Positions 23,346-36,424 are shown, counted from the stretch's first letter. The stretch is 64,000 nt of DNA from Chamaecrista fasciculata (GCA_003254925.1 QANZ01010589.1:147005-211004), one strand, 5' to 3'. Translations and numbers: made by a program. Notes: generated from the sequence alone by a model not told the origin.

Positions 23346-25318
23346 TTTTTTTTTTGGTCGGTAACAAACTAGGAGCAAGCACACGGCAAGCCCAAACAGC
23401 AAAGGGAGACAAGTAGGCAAACCAAACACAGCCAAAGAAGCCTACGCACCCAGGGACCCAATAAAGGGCCAGAAAGACCAGGCCTCAAAGAAGCCCACTA
23501 AAGCCTCCAGGCAACACACGAGGAGGACACCCAAACGACACAAACCGGAACCTTAAAAGGTTCGCCTGAAAGAAGAAGATTGCCAAACAAACTTATCCTC
23601 AAAGATGGCAGCTCTGATCTTAACTGGTGTTATCCAAGACCACGAACCAGGAAGATATTCCCTCAACGACATCTTGGCAGCCTAATCTGCAACTCTGTTT
23701 GTCGATCTTCTAATCCAAGCGATGGAGAAATTTGGATTTCGCGCTAACACTTGCTTGATTTCCACCAAAGAAGAGGAAACCGACCAAGGGACCGAAGGAC
23801 AATTGCAAGCATCGATCAAATCTTTGCAGTCTGATTCCACCTTCACTTCAGACACACGAAGCGCCTCTGCGATTTGCAGCCCATAGAGCAACGCTTGGGA
23901 TTCTGCTTCCAGAGAAGAGCAGCACGCAACTCGCGTTGATAAACCTGTAAGTAAATTCCCCTCATGGTTTCTAACTACTACTGCAATGGCCCCTCTTGAG
24001 TTCTTTAAGTCTGTAGCTGCATCCACATTAATTTTAATTTGATCATGGGGAGGGGGTTTCGATCCATCTCAAAAGTGAAGGATCAGACAAACCATTGGAC
24101 TCCTGTCGATCCTGGCCTAAATTGATAGCATGCAAGTAAGTCAGAGAATCTTCTTTAGCTTTTTCAATAGCTCTGATAGGATCCACCATCCTCTGCTCAG
24201 ATGAATTTATTTCTTCCAACCCAGATCTGCCAAAGCTGATAAAGGAACAGTGTGAAGAGATAATCACCATTAGAGTGGGATTGCTTGATGATGCCCACCT
24301 TAGCAATGAACCAATCACTAAAATTTGAGTAATCTGAAAGAGAGTCACTCCACTAAAAAGAACTCCCATACCACACTGCCTTTACCCACTCACACCTAGT
24401 AAAGAGATGTAATGAATCCTCTGCCTCCTTTTGACAAATGGGACACTGATTGTCAGACCCAACCCTTCTCCTTACTAAATTAGTCATTGTGGGAATTGCA
24501 TTAGATAACAGACGCCAAACAAAATGATGGATTTTTGGTTGCACTCTTGCCTGCCAAACTAACTTCCACACTGAATTAGTCCCATTAGCTTCAGAGGAAG
24601 AAGGGATAGTAGAACCTTTAGAATCAGTCCAAGCAAGATGATACCCAGATTTTACTGTGTACAATCCATTTCTAGTGTATGGCCAAATAGGAGTATCCCT
24701 AGAAAGATGAGGATTAATCTGTGTAGCTATGACCTTCCTAGCCATCTCCCTAGGAAGAATGCCAAAAACCCTCCTCTCATTCCATGACCTGCCATCATCC
24801 TTCAAGAGAGAATTAACAACCAGAAGATTCCGATTTGCTGCATCGCTCCAAGCCCTGCTCCCGTCCTGAATCCACCTATCATTGAAAACCTTCACATTCA
24901 CTCCATCTTTGATTAACCAGGCCTTGTGTTTATTTATGAAATCCCGGCCCTGTATGAGACTTTGCCATGCCCAAGAAGCAAGCCTTGTTCTCTATGCCTC
25001 CCATATGGAACAATTAGGAAAATAGATACTCTTGACTAACCTACTCCAAAGGGCGTCCTGATTTGATCCAACCTCCACACCTGCCTAGCAACCAAAGCCA
25101 GATTCATGGCATGCAGGTCCCTGAAGCCCAAACCCCCATCTCTTTTAGGCTTGTTCAAGCAATTCCAACTCTTCCAATGAATCCCAGACTCTCTCCCAGT
25201 CTGCCGCCACCAGAATTTTGCAATCATACTAGCAATCTTCGTACAGAAAGACTTAGCAAGTATAAAAATAGACATCAAATAGTTGGGGTCCACATGATGA
25301 CATGAAGCTTGTAGGTTT
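23346..25318 (-). mobile_element. 5'-truncated L1-type LINE, decayed
   Basis: On the minus strand, from right to left, there is the end of a reverse transcriptase (KRDGGLGFRDLHAMNLALVA, 25036-25293), a zf-RVT domain (YTVKSGYHLAW; FVWRLLSNAIPT; CPICQKEAEDSLHLFTRC, 24353-24901) and an RNase H-like domain (MDAATDLKNSRGAIAVVVRN; ESDCKDL; ending IRRSTNRVAD, 23682-24026). The pieces are in different frames, so at least three frameshifts or stops have accumulated. The T run at 23346-23355 is the poly(A) tail on the opposite strand, preceded in element sense by ..TACCGACC. The RNase H start is shared with the fragment at 3.1-3.6 kb. It is older than the neighbouring plus-strand LINE. Confidence 0.88.
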
Positions 25319-25331
25319 TTTTTTGGACGAA
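25319..25331 (-). mobile_element. Micro-insertion, 13 nt, flanked by a 14-bp direct repeat
   Basis: TTTTTTGGACGAA lies between two exact copies of AAGCTTGTAGGTTT (25305-25318 and 25332-25345). On the minus strand the insert reads TTCGTCC plus A residues, ending in CC before the A run like the local LINE 3' ends. It sits at the 5' edge of the LINE at 23.3-25.3 kb. Confidence 0.65.
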
Positions 25332-25345
25332 AAGCTTGTAGGTTT

Positions 25346-26361
25346 GTGGCCTCGAAACAAAAGTAAATAATTCCAAAATAGGCTAGTCTAATTCAGTCCA
25401 AGTTATTTTGGGCCACAGTCTAAGTTCACATGCATTAAGGGCCACATCAAATAAGTGCCCAAAGGATTAATTAGGCCAAAAGTTCTAGCCCAAAAATTCT
25501 ACTAAAGGGCGTGGGCTTGGCTGAATTAAGTGATTAACATAGTCCACACTCCACATTCCCATTTTTTCGAAAAAAAAAATATTTTCTTAATTTCATTTCA
25601 AAAATGAAAAATGAGATGTAATTGTGTAAGCTCTTGTGTATGTATTTCCTATATACCTTTAATTTATTCTCATTATATTATGTAATCTTTTTGTTTTATC
25701 ATGCATGCTCTTTTCATTTTCTGTTGTAAATCTGCATTTTAATTCCCTACTTCAACAAGGGATTGAGATTCTTTTCTTAACCAATTTCAGTTCTACAAAT
25801 GTTATCTGAATATATATATATACACTTTAAAATATAAAGAATTATTTTTGGAAATCTCTCTGCTTTTAGAAGATGTTCTAGAAATTTCTGTTAATTAAGG
25901 TTATTGCAACAGAAAAATAATCTTGCCAAATTTGCAGCCTTGTCTAGGTTTGATAACTACCCCACACACACATATATATACTAGGGCTTTGCGTGCCCTA
26001 ACGGGCACTCAAATATGTATGTAAAATAAATAAGGGACTAAATTGTTAACTTAGTAAAGAAAGAGAGACCGAATAGTAAATTTTCTCTTATTTTTAATTT
26101 CATAGACTATAGTTTTAAAAATGAACGACCAGAAAGGGGTGGAGCCATATAATATAAGATATATATATATATTGTCCTTTTTTTTTATTTAGGGGGGAGG
26201 GGGATTAAATATAAGTTTTTTTTTAAAAAAAACTAGGATACATTCTTAAGGAACTTATAAAAAAATGAAAATAATGTTAAATACAAGTTTTTGCAAAATT
26301 ATAATCTTAATTATTATTTTTTAAGTTTTAGAACATATAATAATGCCCCTTAATATATTAA
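25346..26361. other. Intergenic region
   Basis: I see no gene. At about 25977-26010 a TATATATACTAG phrase is followed by a GC-rich inverted phrase (GCGTGCCCTAACGGGCAC). A similar TATATACTAG followed by GC-rich bases occurs at 38891. Such edges are seen at ends of dispersed plant repeats, but the element type cannot be fixed here. Confidence 0.4.
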
Positions 26362-26562
26362 GGCAAAAGATCATTTCGTGCCCCTAACGTCTGCGGTGAT
26401 TTTCAGTTATACCCCTAACGTTTCATTTGTGTCAGTTGTGCCCCCAATATGAAACGTTAATTTCAATTATGCCCTAAATTTTGACTCAATGCTAATGTAT
26501 CAATTTTTTTTTACTTGTGTGTCAATTTTTTGTTCTGAATTGAATATGTGGCAAGATGACTG
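26362..26562. repeat. Mutator-like MITE, left terminal repeat only, ending at an assembly gap
   Basis: It begins GGCAAAAGATCATTTCGTGC and continues with CCCTAACGTCTGCGGTGATTT and CAGTTGTGCCCCC, the same terminal repeat as the complete copy at 52783-53362. The matching right end is not found before the mannanase gene, and an n stands at 26563, so the right half is probably missing from the assembly or lost. Confidence 0.7.
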
Positions 26563-26959
26563 NGCAACCAGCCAACCACTAAACCAAACCAATTTCAGCC
26601 ACTTAATTTTATTCTACTTTGAGAAAAGTATTTTTATTTTTTTTTAAATATAATTTCCTATATTCATTCACATATATATAGGCCTACGTCAAGGATAACT
26701 GCCATCACAAACCGTTAGACATTTGATTCCATGGAACCTAGTATACGATCTTCTTTATCAACCTCTTATATACATCTCTTAACTTCTTCATCCTTTCGAT
26801 TTTTTGTGTAAGCAACTAACATACATATAAATCCATTTTATCTTTTTCTTTTTAATATTATAATAAATTAAATTTCTTTGGCATGTTCTAGCTAACAGCT
26901 TCAAATTAAAGTTAAATATGCATGAATCAATCATACCATTCTCTCTCTAAATGATGTTG

Positions 26960-26968
26960 TATATAAAT
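26960..26968 (+). promoter_or_regulatory. TATA box of the mannanase gene
   Basis: TATATAAAT lies about 105 bases upstream of the start codon at 27072, at a suitable distance for a transcription start near 26990-27000 and a leader of about 75 bases. A CT-rich tract (CTCTCTCTAA) directly precedes it. Confidence 0.6.
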
Positions 26969-27071
26969 ACCCACAAGCTCACCATAGTTTCTTCATCCAA
27001 TTATTATTCCATTCATCAACACATTGATCTATTCGTAATATATATACATTTCACAAAGAAATATATTTAGA

Positions 27072-29916
27072 ATGGCGTGCATTAGGGTTAGGAATCTAGT
27101 TGATATCGTTGTGTGTTTTATGGTTGTTGTTGTTCCTCTTGTAGCCCTTGTTTGTGATGGAAGTAGGGTTCTAAAAGAGACTAATAATAATAACTCATCA
27201 ACATATGGGTTTGTTCAACGAAAGGGTACAGAATTTGTGGTGAGTGATAAGAAGAACAAACATGAGTATCCATTTTTCTTCAATGGCTTCAATTCTTATT
27301 GGATGATGAATATTGCTGCTGATCCAACTCAAAGATACAAAGTCTCAAATGTGTTTCAAGAAGCTTCTTTTATTGGTCTCTCAGTATGTCGCACTTGGGC
27401 TTTCAGTGATGGTGGAAATCAATCTTTACAACTATCACCTGGTCTCTACAATGACAATGTCTTTCAGGTAATTGTTATATATATGTATGGTAAACAATCA
27501 ATTTAATCTTTCAATTTTTGAAATAAATATTTGATTTAATGCTCCAAAATTCATAATTAATTGCAATTTGGTCCCTCCCTTTAATTAGGTACTAAGGGTC
27601 ATACTACTTGAATTTTCATGAAAATATTAACTTGTGAGTTGTGACAAATTATAAATTTTTGGCCAAAGTACACTTTTGGTCCCATAACTTTGGCGAATGT
27701 CTCAATTTGATCTTATAACTTTTTTTGTTGCAATTTGGTCTCATAACTTTGGTTAAGGTCTCAATTTAATCCCGTAACTTTTGTTGTTGCAATTTTGGTC
27801 CTATAACTTCTAAAAACGTCCTACCATTGGTCTCAAGCTGATTTCCATCTATCTCATAACTTCACCCATATTTGTCATCATCCAACTCAGTATGCATGTC
27901 AGATCATCTTTAACGATAAATAATGGATGAAAATCAGTTTGGGACAACAGTGAGATGTTTTCAAAAGTTATGGGACCAAATTGAGACATTTGCCAAAGTT
28001 ATGGGGACCAAAAGTGCACTTTAGCCTAGAATAGCATTGATCATACAAGTTATTAGGGACTAGAATGTCAGTTTTTACAATGTAGTATATCCTTTAATTA
28101 ATTTCTAAGTCCTTCTTGCTGATCTCTCTTGAAATAATCTTGATTATGCATGTATACATGTTATATATGGTAGGGACTGGATTTTGTGATAGCAGAAGCA
28201 AGAAAGTACAAAGTGAAGTTGATATTGAGTTTAGTGAACAATTATCATGACTTTGGAGGACGACCTCAATATGTACAATGGGCTAAAGATGCAGGAGTTA
28301 ATGTAACAAATGACGATGATTTTTACACTAATCCTATCGTCAAGGGTTACTATAAAAACCATGTTATGGTAAGTTATTATTATTATAACTACATACACAT
28401 ACATACATATATATTATATTAAATTAATATTCTTGTTGTATGTGCATGTGTCACATTATTAATTATTGTCACATACAGAAAGTGCTAACGAGGATGAACA
28501 CTATCACTAAAATAGCTTACAAGGACGACCCAACTATCTTTGCTTGGGAACTCATCAACGAACCTCGTTGCAATGTTGATTACTCAGGCAACACCATAGA
28601 TGTGAGTTGAAATATTTCTCATGCGCTTATGATATACATAGTATTTAAATTACCAATATTTTATTATATTTGTGCATGCATTATGCATATATAAGCATAA
28701 TTATTAACATATATATATATATATATGTGTGTGTGTGTAATTATTTATAGGGATGGGTTGAAGAGATGGCTCCATATGTGAAATCCATTGACAAAAAACA
28801 CTTGTTGGAGGTTGGAATGGAAGGTTTCTATGGAGATTCAATGCCAGACAGAAAGCAATACAACCCAGGCTATGAAGTTGGTACTGATTTCATCACCACC
28901 AATCAAATTAAAGATATTGATTTTGCAACAATTCACGCATACCCTGATATTTGGTAAGAAAATTAATCATTAATTTACTAAAGTATTATACTCATCATTC
29001 AAATTTAGTAGGCTAAAGAACACTTTTGGTCTCATAACTTTGGCAAAGGTCTCAATTTGGTCCCATAACTTTTTTTGTTGCAATTTTGATTTCATTACTT
29101 TCGAAAACGTCTCACCGTTGATCCAATCTGATTTTCATCCATTATCTGTCACGTCATCATTCAACTCAGTGTGTCAGATCATCTTTAACGGAAGAAAATG
29201 GATGAAAATCAGTTTGGGATCAACAGTGGGACGTTTTCAGAAGTTATGAGACAAAAATTGCAACGAAAAAAGTTATAAGACCAAATTGAGACTTTTGCCA
29301 AAATTATGGGATCAAAAGTGCACTTTAGCCAATTTAGTATAATGTATAATTGTTAATGATTAAAGATATTGAGTTGATTACACTCTTTAATCTCTAAAAG
29401 TCATAAAACCAATACATCTTATTAGTCTATATATATACAAGGATCAAATTGTAGGTCTAGCTAATAATTATACATTGAGATTAATATATTAATAACATAT
29501 TAAAGTACTTGTGGATTAATTGTACATTTATTATTAGGCTATCAAGACAAAATGAGACAACACAAGTGGAATTCATGGAGAGGTACATGAAGAGCCATTG
29601 GAATGACTCAAGAACAATATTGAAGAAGCCATTGGTGTTGACTGAATTTGGGAAGTCAAAGAAAGACGAAGGATTTAACATAAGTGAGAGAGATTCATAT
29701 ATGAATTTTGTGTACTCAGGAATCTACGATTTGGCAATAAAAGGAGGAACACTAGCAGGAGGATTAGTATGGCAGCTTATGGATGAAGGCATGGACTCAT
29801 ACTTTGATGGCTATGAAATTCTTTTGTCACAAAACAATTCCACTAATATTGTCATTAGTCAACAGTCTTCCAAAATGTCACAGCTTCAAAGCAATATTAA
29901 CATCCCCAACCCTTGA
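27072..29916 (+). CDS. Mannan endo-1,4-beta-mannosidase (GH5 subfamily 7)
   Basis: Five exons (27072-27467, 28174-28368, 28479-28601, 28751-28953, 29538-29916), all with GT-AG introns, give a 431-residue secreted enzyme, normal for plant endo-beta-mannanases. A hydrophobic N-terminus (about residues 1-29) is a signal peptide. GH5 landmarks are [11 protein letters not shown] near the substrate site, [19 protein letters not shown] with the acid/base Glu225, and LVLTEFGKS with the nucleophile Glu342. It should cleave internal beta-1,4 mannosyl links in cell-wall mannans and glucomannans during germination, softening or wall remodelling. The C-terminus differs from the best-known MAN proteins only by a Gln/Ser/Asn-rich tail. 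Introns 1 and 4 each contain a copy of the same MITE family (27661-28026 and 29011-29330). The frame is intact and no catalytic residue is missing. Which MAN paralogue it is cannot be decided here. Confidence 0.95.
27661..28026. repeat. Mutator-like MITE family 1, copy in mannanase intron 1
   Basis: It begins GGCCAAAGTACACTTTTGG and ends with the inverted partner ..AAAAGTGCACTTTAGCC. The arms contain the subterminal phrase TCCCATAACTTTGG repeated. It belongs with the copies at 29011, 37416 and 44310. No clear 9-bp target duplication is left at this copy. Confidence 0.8.
28709..28738. repeat. (AT)n(GT)n microsatellite in mannanase intron 3
   Basis: About ten AT units are followed by five GT units just before the exon 4 acceptor. 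No coding effect is expected. Confidence 0.8.
29011..29330. repeat. Mutator-like MITE family 1, copy in mannanase intron 4
   Basis: The ends are GGCTAAAGAACACTTTTGG and the inverted CAAAAGTGCACTTTAGCC. A perfect 9-bp target duplication AATTTAGTA flanks it (29002-29010, 29331-29339). Long inverted arms and a 9-bp duplication point to the Mutator superfamily. It has no coding capacity. Confidence 0.9.
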
Positions 29917-30310
29917 TTAATTATTATTAATGTTATAAATATATTGTAATTAATAGCTAGTGAATTGTTCTGCTTTATTTGTATTTGTATTTGGTGGGAA
30001 GTTATGTTATATAGTAAAAGAACATATATTGATCCCATCATCCCAATTTGAGGATCAGTTTACATTTTAGTACTTGTGTATGATCTTTTTACTATATATA
30101 TATATATATATGTAAGTTACTTAAAGTAATTAATGTTGAGAGTAAAAATATATATGTGTGATAATAACGTATCAACAATTAGTAATGTTACTTCTTTAAT
30201 TTAAATTGTCACATTATTAATTTAGTTAAGAAATAAATAAAAGTCTGATAAAAAAGTATGAAATTTTTTTAAAAGTATCAAGAAAATGACCATATGAAAA
30301 AAAATAAAGA
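29917..30310. other. 3' flank of the mannanase gene
   Basis: AT-rich 3' UTR and spacer with an (AT)n run at about 30093-30110. No further gene. Confidence 0.5.
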
Positions 30311-30829
30311 GGAATCCTACTATTTGGTCTCTCATTTTTCACAATTCAACTATTTGGTCCCAGTATTTTTTTTTTGTCCTTCAAAAATTAAAAATGTCAA
30401 TTATTTAGTCACTCATTTATCATAATCGTCAACTACTAGACGTTAAATGCTTACATAACACCGTTAAATGTCACTTTGACATTCTAATCATCTAAACTAA
30501 CAAAACCGAACCAACAAATACAATTAAACCGACCTAAACTTGAGTTAGACCCAAATATTTGTATTACACTTGAAACTTCCATAAGGCATAAACTATTGAA
30601 CCATTCCCAAACCTCAAACCCTAGGTGGTCCCAAATAGTTAAATATGTGGTATTTAATGTGTTACATGTGCACTTTATGGTCAAGTTATCAATGTTAATA
30701 ACAGAGATACGCTACATGGACTACTGAGTTGGCATTTCTAATTTTTTAGGGACCAAATAGTCTATTTCAAAAATACAAAAACCAAATAATTAAAATTGTA
30801 AAAAAGGAGGGACCAAATAGTATGTTTCC
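30311..30829. repeat. MITE family 3, long inverted ends
   Basis: The left end GGAATCCTACTATTTGGTC and the reverse complement of the right end GGAAACATACTATTTGGTC match over about 25 bases, with further inverted similarity inward. A short direct repeat TAAAGA flanks the unit (30305-30310, 30830-30835). No ORF of substance is inside. It is probably Mutator-like or related; the duplication is shorter than the 9 bp seen in family 1. Confidence 0.65.
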
Positions 30830-31085
30830 TAAAGAATAGAATAAAGTTATATATAAATAGGAGAAGGGAGAGTTCCAAAAAAATAAAAAAAGAAAAGTTG
30901 TTTGAACTTTGAAGGCTTATTATTTTTATTATAAAATTTATAAAAATAAAATAAAATAAAAATTTGAGATTAATTTTTTTTTGTGTAATTAATTAATTAT
31001 CATATACATAAAACACAACCATACGATTAAAAAATAAAAACATGTAAACCATGAACTTATTATAGATGAGCTTTTTTTCACTTGC

Positions 31086-32638
31086 TTGAATAATTCCTAT
31101 TTCCATTTTCCATCCGATTCCGAAATTCACACCGTCACTGAGGCGGCAGTAAGCTGCGACGGCGTCGAACAACCACCACCGCCGGCCACTTTTTTATCGC
31201 CGGTGAAGACGAAGGCACTGTGCAAGCTCTCTTCGGTTTCGATCTTCTTTAGCTCAAACTTCAACCTTATATTTACCATCTCTAAGCTCACCGGAGACCT
31301 TCTATTTCCGTTCTCGAAGGCATAACCGCCACCGTTAGAGCCGTTTCTATTCTGGTTCACATACAGGTAATCGGTCGTTTTAGTTCAAGTGACCTGAGTC
31401 ATTTAGTTCATTTTCGTGTTCCTGAGCTGAAATTAGTATAGGTTCTGATTTCTGAACTTGGTTGTGGTGGATGTGGACTGTTTTTTTCTTCAGTGATAAT
31501 GAAATGATAAGGTTGTTTGTGAGTTGAAATTTGTATGGAGTTTTTATGGTTTTCAATGCTGCAATCTTTGATATATGGTTGATTTTTGCTCATGTTTGAA
31601 AACACTAATAAATTTTCTTGTTCTTCTACTTGACATTTGGATTGTAAACGTGATCATTCTTACCTTCCATGAGATTAGGCTTCTTTGTCTGCTGTGAAGG
31701 TGAGCATTTGAGGAATACAATAAATGAATAATACTACTGGAAATTTTATTACAACGTGTCCTGACCTTCCATTTAATGCAACTAACTAGCTAGAACTAAT
31801 GACTGACCGTAAATATGAACTTTCTAGTCCCATTGAATATGCCTAGAATTTTGTCTGAATTTGTTCCATTGAAAAATGAACGTGATGTGAGAATGGGTAG
31901 AAACAAAGTACCGACTTTGTGCTGATACCTCTGCACATAGAAAGCCCCTTTTATATGAAAATGTCTCTGAAATGGATTTGGAAACTTTTTGATACTTTAA
32001 ACTTTGCACAATTAATGGTTTTCCATATAGGGGAAAAGAAGTTTTTTTAATATTCTACTCTTTTAGGTGAACAATAAATAAATGAATGATGTTTTCCTAA
32101 AAAGACTTTGTTTCTCATTTCACCAACTATTATTCTCATCCCCTTCTCTCTCTCTATCTGAAGTTTGATGACTGAAAATCAAATGTAACGCAACAAAATG
32201 GTAAAGCAAATGAAGCCTTAGTGTTTAGTTCACTGCACAAGGGGAGAGAGGCAAAGAAAATTAACAATTAAGTGTTACTTCTTCCCAACAAGTTCAATTT
32301 AAACCTTGTAGGAACTTATTGACAAAATTTTAGGTCCTTTAATCCTTCCCTATTTGGATACATGGAAAAAATATTATTAATCGTAACAAAATAGCATGGC
32401 TTAAATAATCATTCACTTCATGTAATGCAAACTTGTCTTTTGGTACAAATAAACTTAATATTTGTTTCTTAGGTCATGGTCAGCTTCACCTTCTTCCTTA
32501 TCAAGTTTATTCTTCTATGAAAATAAAATTTATCAACTTGAAAAATCGGCTATTTCTTCGCAGCTTCTTAATTGTAAGGTGATTTATGTTGAAGAGTGCA
32601 TTGCTGTGAAGCTCTGATATCTTACTCTGTTATGCAAC
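31086..32638 (+). promoter_or_regulatory. Probable 5'-UTR exon and intron of the first FAR1-like gene
   Basis: A GC-richer, CCG/CGG-containing stretch at 31090-31366 ends in a good donor (ACATACAG|GTAATC). An acceptor TTTCTTAG at about 32472 precedes a leader running to the ATG at 32639. This suggests one long intron in the untranslated leader. The short ORFs in the stretch do not look like protein. Confidence 0.45.
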
Positions 32639-34898
32639 ATGGAAGACCAAATGGATGATGAAAGGGGAATGGAAATATCTGGGAATGCAGGTTTTAGTAT
32701 GTATGAAGATCAGATAAGTGAAGAACCATATGATGGTATGTTACTTGAATCAAATGAAGATTAGTCTATGCATAATGTATTAATTTATTTAAATTATTTC
32801 TGTTACTGCAAACCTAATATCCCTCCATTCCTCCCCACCCCCAAATAGAAAAGAGAGAAGATTTATGATTGTGTGTGTACACTTCTACAGTTGGTTTTCT
32901 CTCGGTCTTGTTCTTATAAAGTGATTTGAGGTCATAATTGTTACCTCTTGCATTTTGTATTACATTTTACATACAAAGTCCATAATTTTGAGGGATAAAA
33001 GTAATATTCTGTCACTGTGGCATCCAGATGAAAGGTGTAGAGTCCTAGAAAGTTCTTCTCCGATAGAGTTGGGTATATGTGAAGACCATGCTAGTCAAGA
33101 ACCTTATGAGGGCATGGAATTTGAATCTGAAGATGCTGCTAAGATATTCTATGATGAATATGCTCGACGTGTAGGGTTTGTCATGCGTGTGATGTCTTGT
33201 CGGCGCTCTGAAAGGGATGGAAGGATTCTTGCCCGCAGGCTTGGATGCAATAAGGAGGGTCACTGTGTCAGCATTCGAGGGAAATTTGGACCTGTTCGTA
33301 AGCCAAGGCCCAGCACCAGAGAAGGTTGTAAGGCTATGATTCATGTCAAATATAATAAGTCTGGAAAATGGGTGATAACAAAGTTCGTGAAGGATCATAA
33401 TCACCCACTGGTAGTTTCTCCTCGTGAAGCTCGTCAAACAATGGTAGGTTATATTTTTTATTTTACTTTGCAGTGTATACCTTTTATTGTGTGCAGTACA
33501 ATAATAGGAGTAACATGTATATTTTGTTGTTTTTGTAATTTCTATTGGTTGGTGTTGGTGAGTGGTGACCATTGTTTACTCTCTTGCATGATGTCCAACA
33601 TGGAGAAAGTAAGCTGGTGAAAAGATTCTTACCAATTTTTTTTTATGAAAAAAACATTGAATTTACTGGGACTTAGATGCAAATTTGCTTGTTGTAGACA
33701 AACACCTTTGGAAATATCCTTTCTTCTGGTTATTGACATATGAATTAAGTTATTATTTTGATGGTTTTGGTTGAGAAGAGGGAAGGTGGGGAGAATCATC
33801 ATTTAGTGATAACATTGTAGCCAACCTATGTCAATGAGCAGTCTAGAGATCATGGTTTTGGAATCAAATGAAACTTGGTCTTAACAACATCAGGGGATTA
33901 AGAAATACAGTTGTCTTGGCCTTTGGCCGCCTATTAATTAGTTCAGCTGTGTTCTCTTCCCTGTAATATTGTGCATTGGATGTATTTGGTCATGATAAGA
34001 TTCAATTTGGATGATCTTTGAGAAATGAATCCTTAAATATTTACTTCTGTTTTTATATATCACCTGCTATTCATGATTAACCCCAACTTTTAAGGATTAG
34101 TAGGTCCAAAGTCTGGAAAGAACACTGAGGGGTCTAAATGCAGGACCTTAGTCACCATTATGCTGGTCGTTGAACCATGAGATTGATTGATTCATTTGAA
34201 TGCAAGATTGGTTGGGTACAAGTTGAAGATTAAGGATTCATTCTTAGTATGAAGACAAATAAAACAACCTATGAATAGAAAGATTATTTAATTTTATAGT
34301 GTAATAAAAGTGTAAAGACCTATTTAAAGTTATACACAAATATTGACTAAATGCAACGCATCATGATTACCTTTTGTGTTTTAACACAACAATAATTTAA
34401 GTTACAGATTGCAATGAGGGAAATCTCAGATTAAAACCAATCAAATAATCATATTAATGTTACTATAAAGTTCCTGCACTGGTAAATCTTTGCTTGGCCA
34501 TAGTGAGTGGTGATTCTAGTCTCTCAACCCTTACATGCAAGTAGTATCACTTTTATTGATGATATATGAAGCAAATCCTAATGCTGTTTGCTTGTTGTAT
34601 CAGGTAGCTATACTTATTTCCTGTTTTCTCCTAAAACGAGGATGATGAATTTGCTATTATATCCTAAATCAAAAATCTATGTTTCTCTGTTTAGGATGAC
34701 AAGGATAAGAGGATTCAGGAATTAACAACTGAGCTTCGGAATAAAAAGCGTTTGTGTGCTACATATCAAGAACAGTTCACTACTTTTATGAAATTTGTTG
34801 AAGACCATAACAACAAGCTATCTGAGAAAATTCATCATGTAGTAAATAATTTAAAAGAATTTGAGTGCATAGAGAAGGAAATTTTGCAGCAGAGGTAG
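32639..34898 (+). CDS. Short FAR1-domain protein (FHY3/FAR1-related factor type), paralogue A
   Basis: Three exons (32639-32735, 33028-33443, 34695-34898) give a 238-residue protein. It holds a single FAR1 DNA-binding domain of the WRKY-GCM1 zinc-finger fold: FYDEYARRVGFVMRVMSCRR, then GCNKEG, GCKAMIHVKY and KFVKDHNHPLVV supply the Cys-Cys-His-His ligands. The C-terminal exon is a charged helical, probably coiled-coil segment (DKDKRIQELTTELRNKKR). It lacks the MULE transposase core and SWIM finger of FHY3/FAR1. Arabidopsis has short proteins of this kind (FRF1-4), proposed to compete with or modulate FHY3/FAR1. A paralogue with the same exon structure stands 9 kb downstream in the same orientation. 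The start was chosen because it gives an acidic leader (MEDQMDDERG) spliced in phase to the domain; a second acidic EPYEGMEF repeat follows in exon 2. Confidence 0.9.
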
Positions 34899-36424
34899 CC
34901 TTGACATAAGGGTGAGTGTTTTACTATGTCTGTTCTTTCAAATTCACGTTTGTTCTTTTTTATAAGAAAATTTAGTGGAGATATATTATTGCATGGAGGC
35001 TTTTTCAATTGTTCTAATTTTGCAAATGCCAAATGACATAAATTCTTTCATCTGATGAAGGTTGACTGAGTATTTGAACAAGGTTTTACTTTTGGTATCA
35101 ATCACTCTATGCCTGTATATGCACCCCGAGTGATGATTAGTATTGTCTATCATTACTACTACTAAGTTGCAAATCCCATTTTGAGTTAGTAAGAATATTC
35201 TTTTCATGAAATGATATAATGTATTGATTTAGTAACTGTTTTAATTAGAGTACTTGATATCGAGCCCTTCTTTGCATGAAAAATATCTGATACTCTGATT
35301 ACTTCTGTGTTAACTAGGTTATTTTTTTAATATATTAAGAAGAAACACTAGGTGATGTGAGCTGATCCTATTAAATAACTTAACAGCTTGTTTCCTTGCA
35401 CCCTCTAAATGTGATTTTCAAAATAATGATGTCTGGTTTCTCTTTTGATTCCATGAGCGAGCAGGTTTAAAATTTCAATGCTTTGAATTCTTCACAAGGA
35501 GAGATAGAAACATTGCTCAAGCTCGTTTTTGTGATTATGAGATGAGATTGATGTCACTGCACCTCTCAAGGTGACCACTGATTTGTATCTAACACTTGTA
35601 ATCATGTCACTGCAGCCAGAAGAATGAATATTCGATCGAGAGGACAGTTCTCGTATCCTTCCAATATGCATACACAGATGCTGTGATAAATATCTGTCAA
35701 GTCTAGCATTGAGAAAGATCTGGATTTCATGACTCCATGTCTATGAACTATCAAGAAGACTTAAGTTTGATGGCTTCTCACCCACACTGCTTGAAAAGCT
35801 AGATGGTGACGAGCTCTTCGTTCTATGTAAGTTACATGAGCTTAAATTAGCACTATACTTGTTTCGCCAAGGGAATGATGTAATCTTGTATCAGTTTTTG
35901 CCCCCTCTTATATTTTCAAGAGCAAAAGCAAAAAGTGTACTATAGAAAGTTAAGATTGGCTTTGTTTGAACTTTGAATAGGTTATAGTATTTCTCTTTTG
36001 AAAGCTTTATCACCATTTTTGCCATTTTGTTTTGTATACACAATTTTCTCTTCATGTGAACTTTGGTCCAAAGATGCCTGAAATAAGGTTAAGTTGTAAT
36101 GCTATGTCCAGAAAAGCATAAAGAGTTCTTATATAAATTGTTCATTTTGATGTTTAGGACTTGCACAAGCTTCTCTTGAAGATTTCTATGGTTGGTGGTA
36201 CACATGATCAAAATAGCCAAGTTGGTTTGTTGTGTAATGAAGTTGCAGTTAAATAATAATGTTAAACTTTTTCCTTTTCTTTTCTAGTAATTTGTTAATA
36301 TTCAGTTCAATTACAATTACAAGAAAGAAACCATTTCCTCTATGGGAGGAAGACACCAACCTGTTGACTCTTACTGAGAAAAAAAAAAGTTATTCTTTAG
36401 TAAACAAATTAATTATATTTAGTA
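34899..36424. other. 3' flank of the first FAR1-like gene
   Basis: Probably 3' UTR, perhaps spliced, because the stretch 35460-35900 is less AT-rich. No conserved coding exon is visible. A MITE begins at 36425. Confidence 0.4.

Noticed and set aside
31086-31360. Facing ORFs in a GC-richer stretch
   Set aside because: Simple-sequence CCG/CGG leader DNA with a donor at its end; no protein similarity seen.
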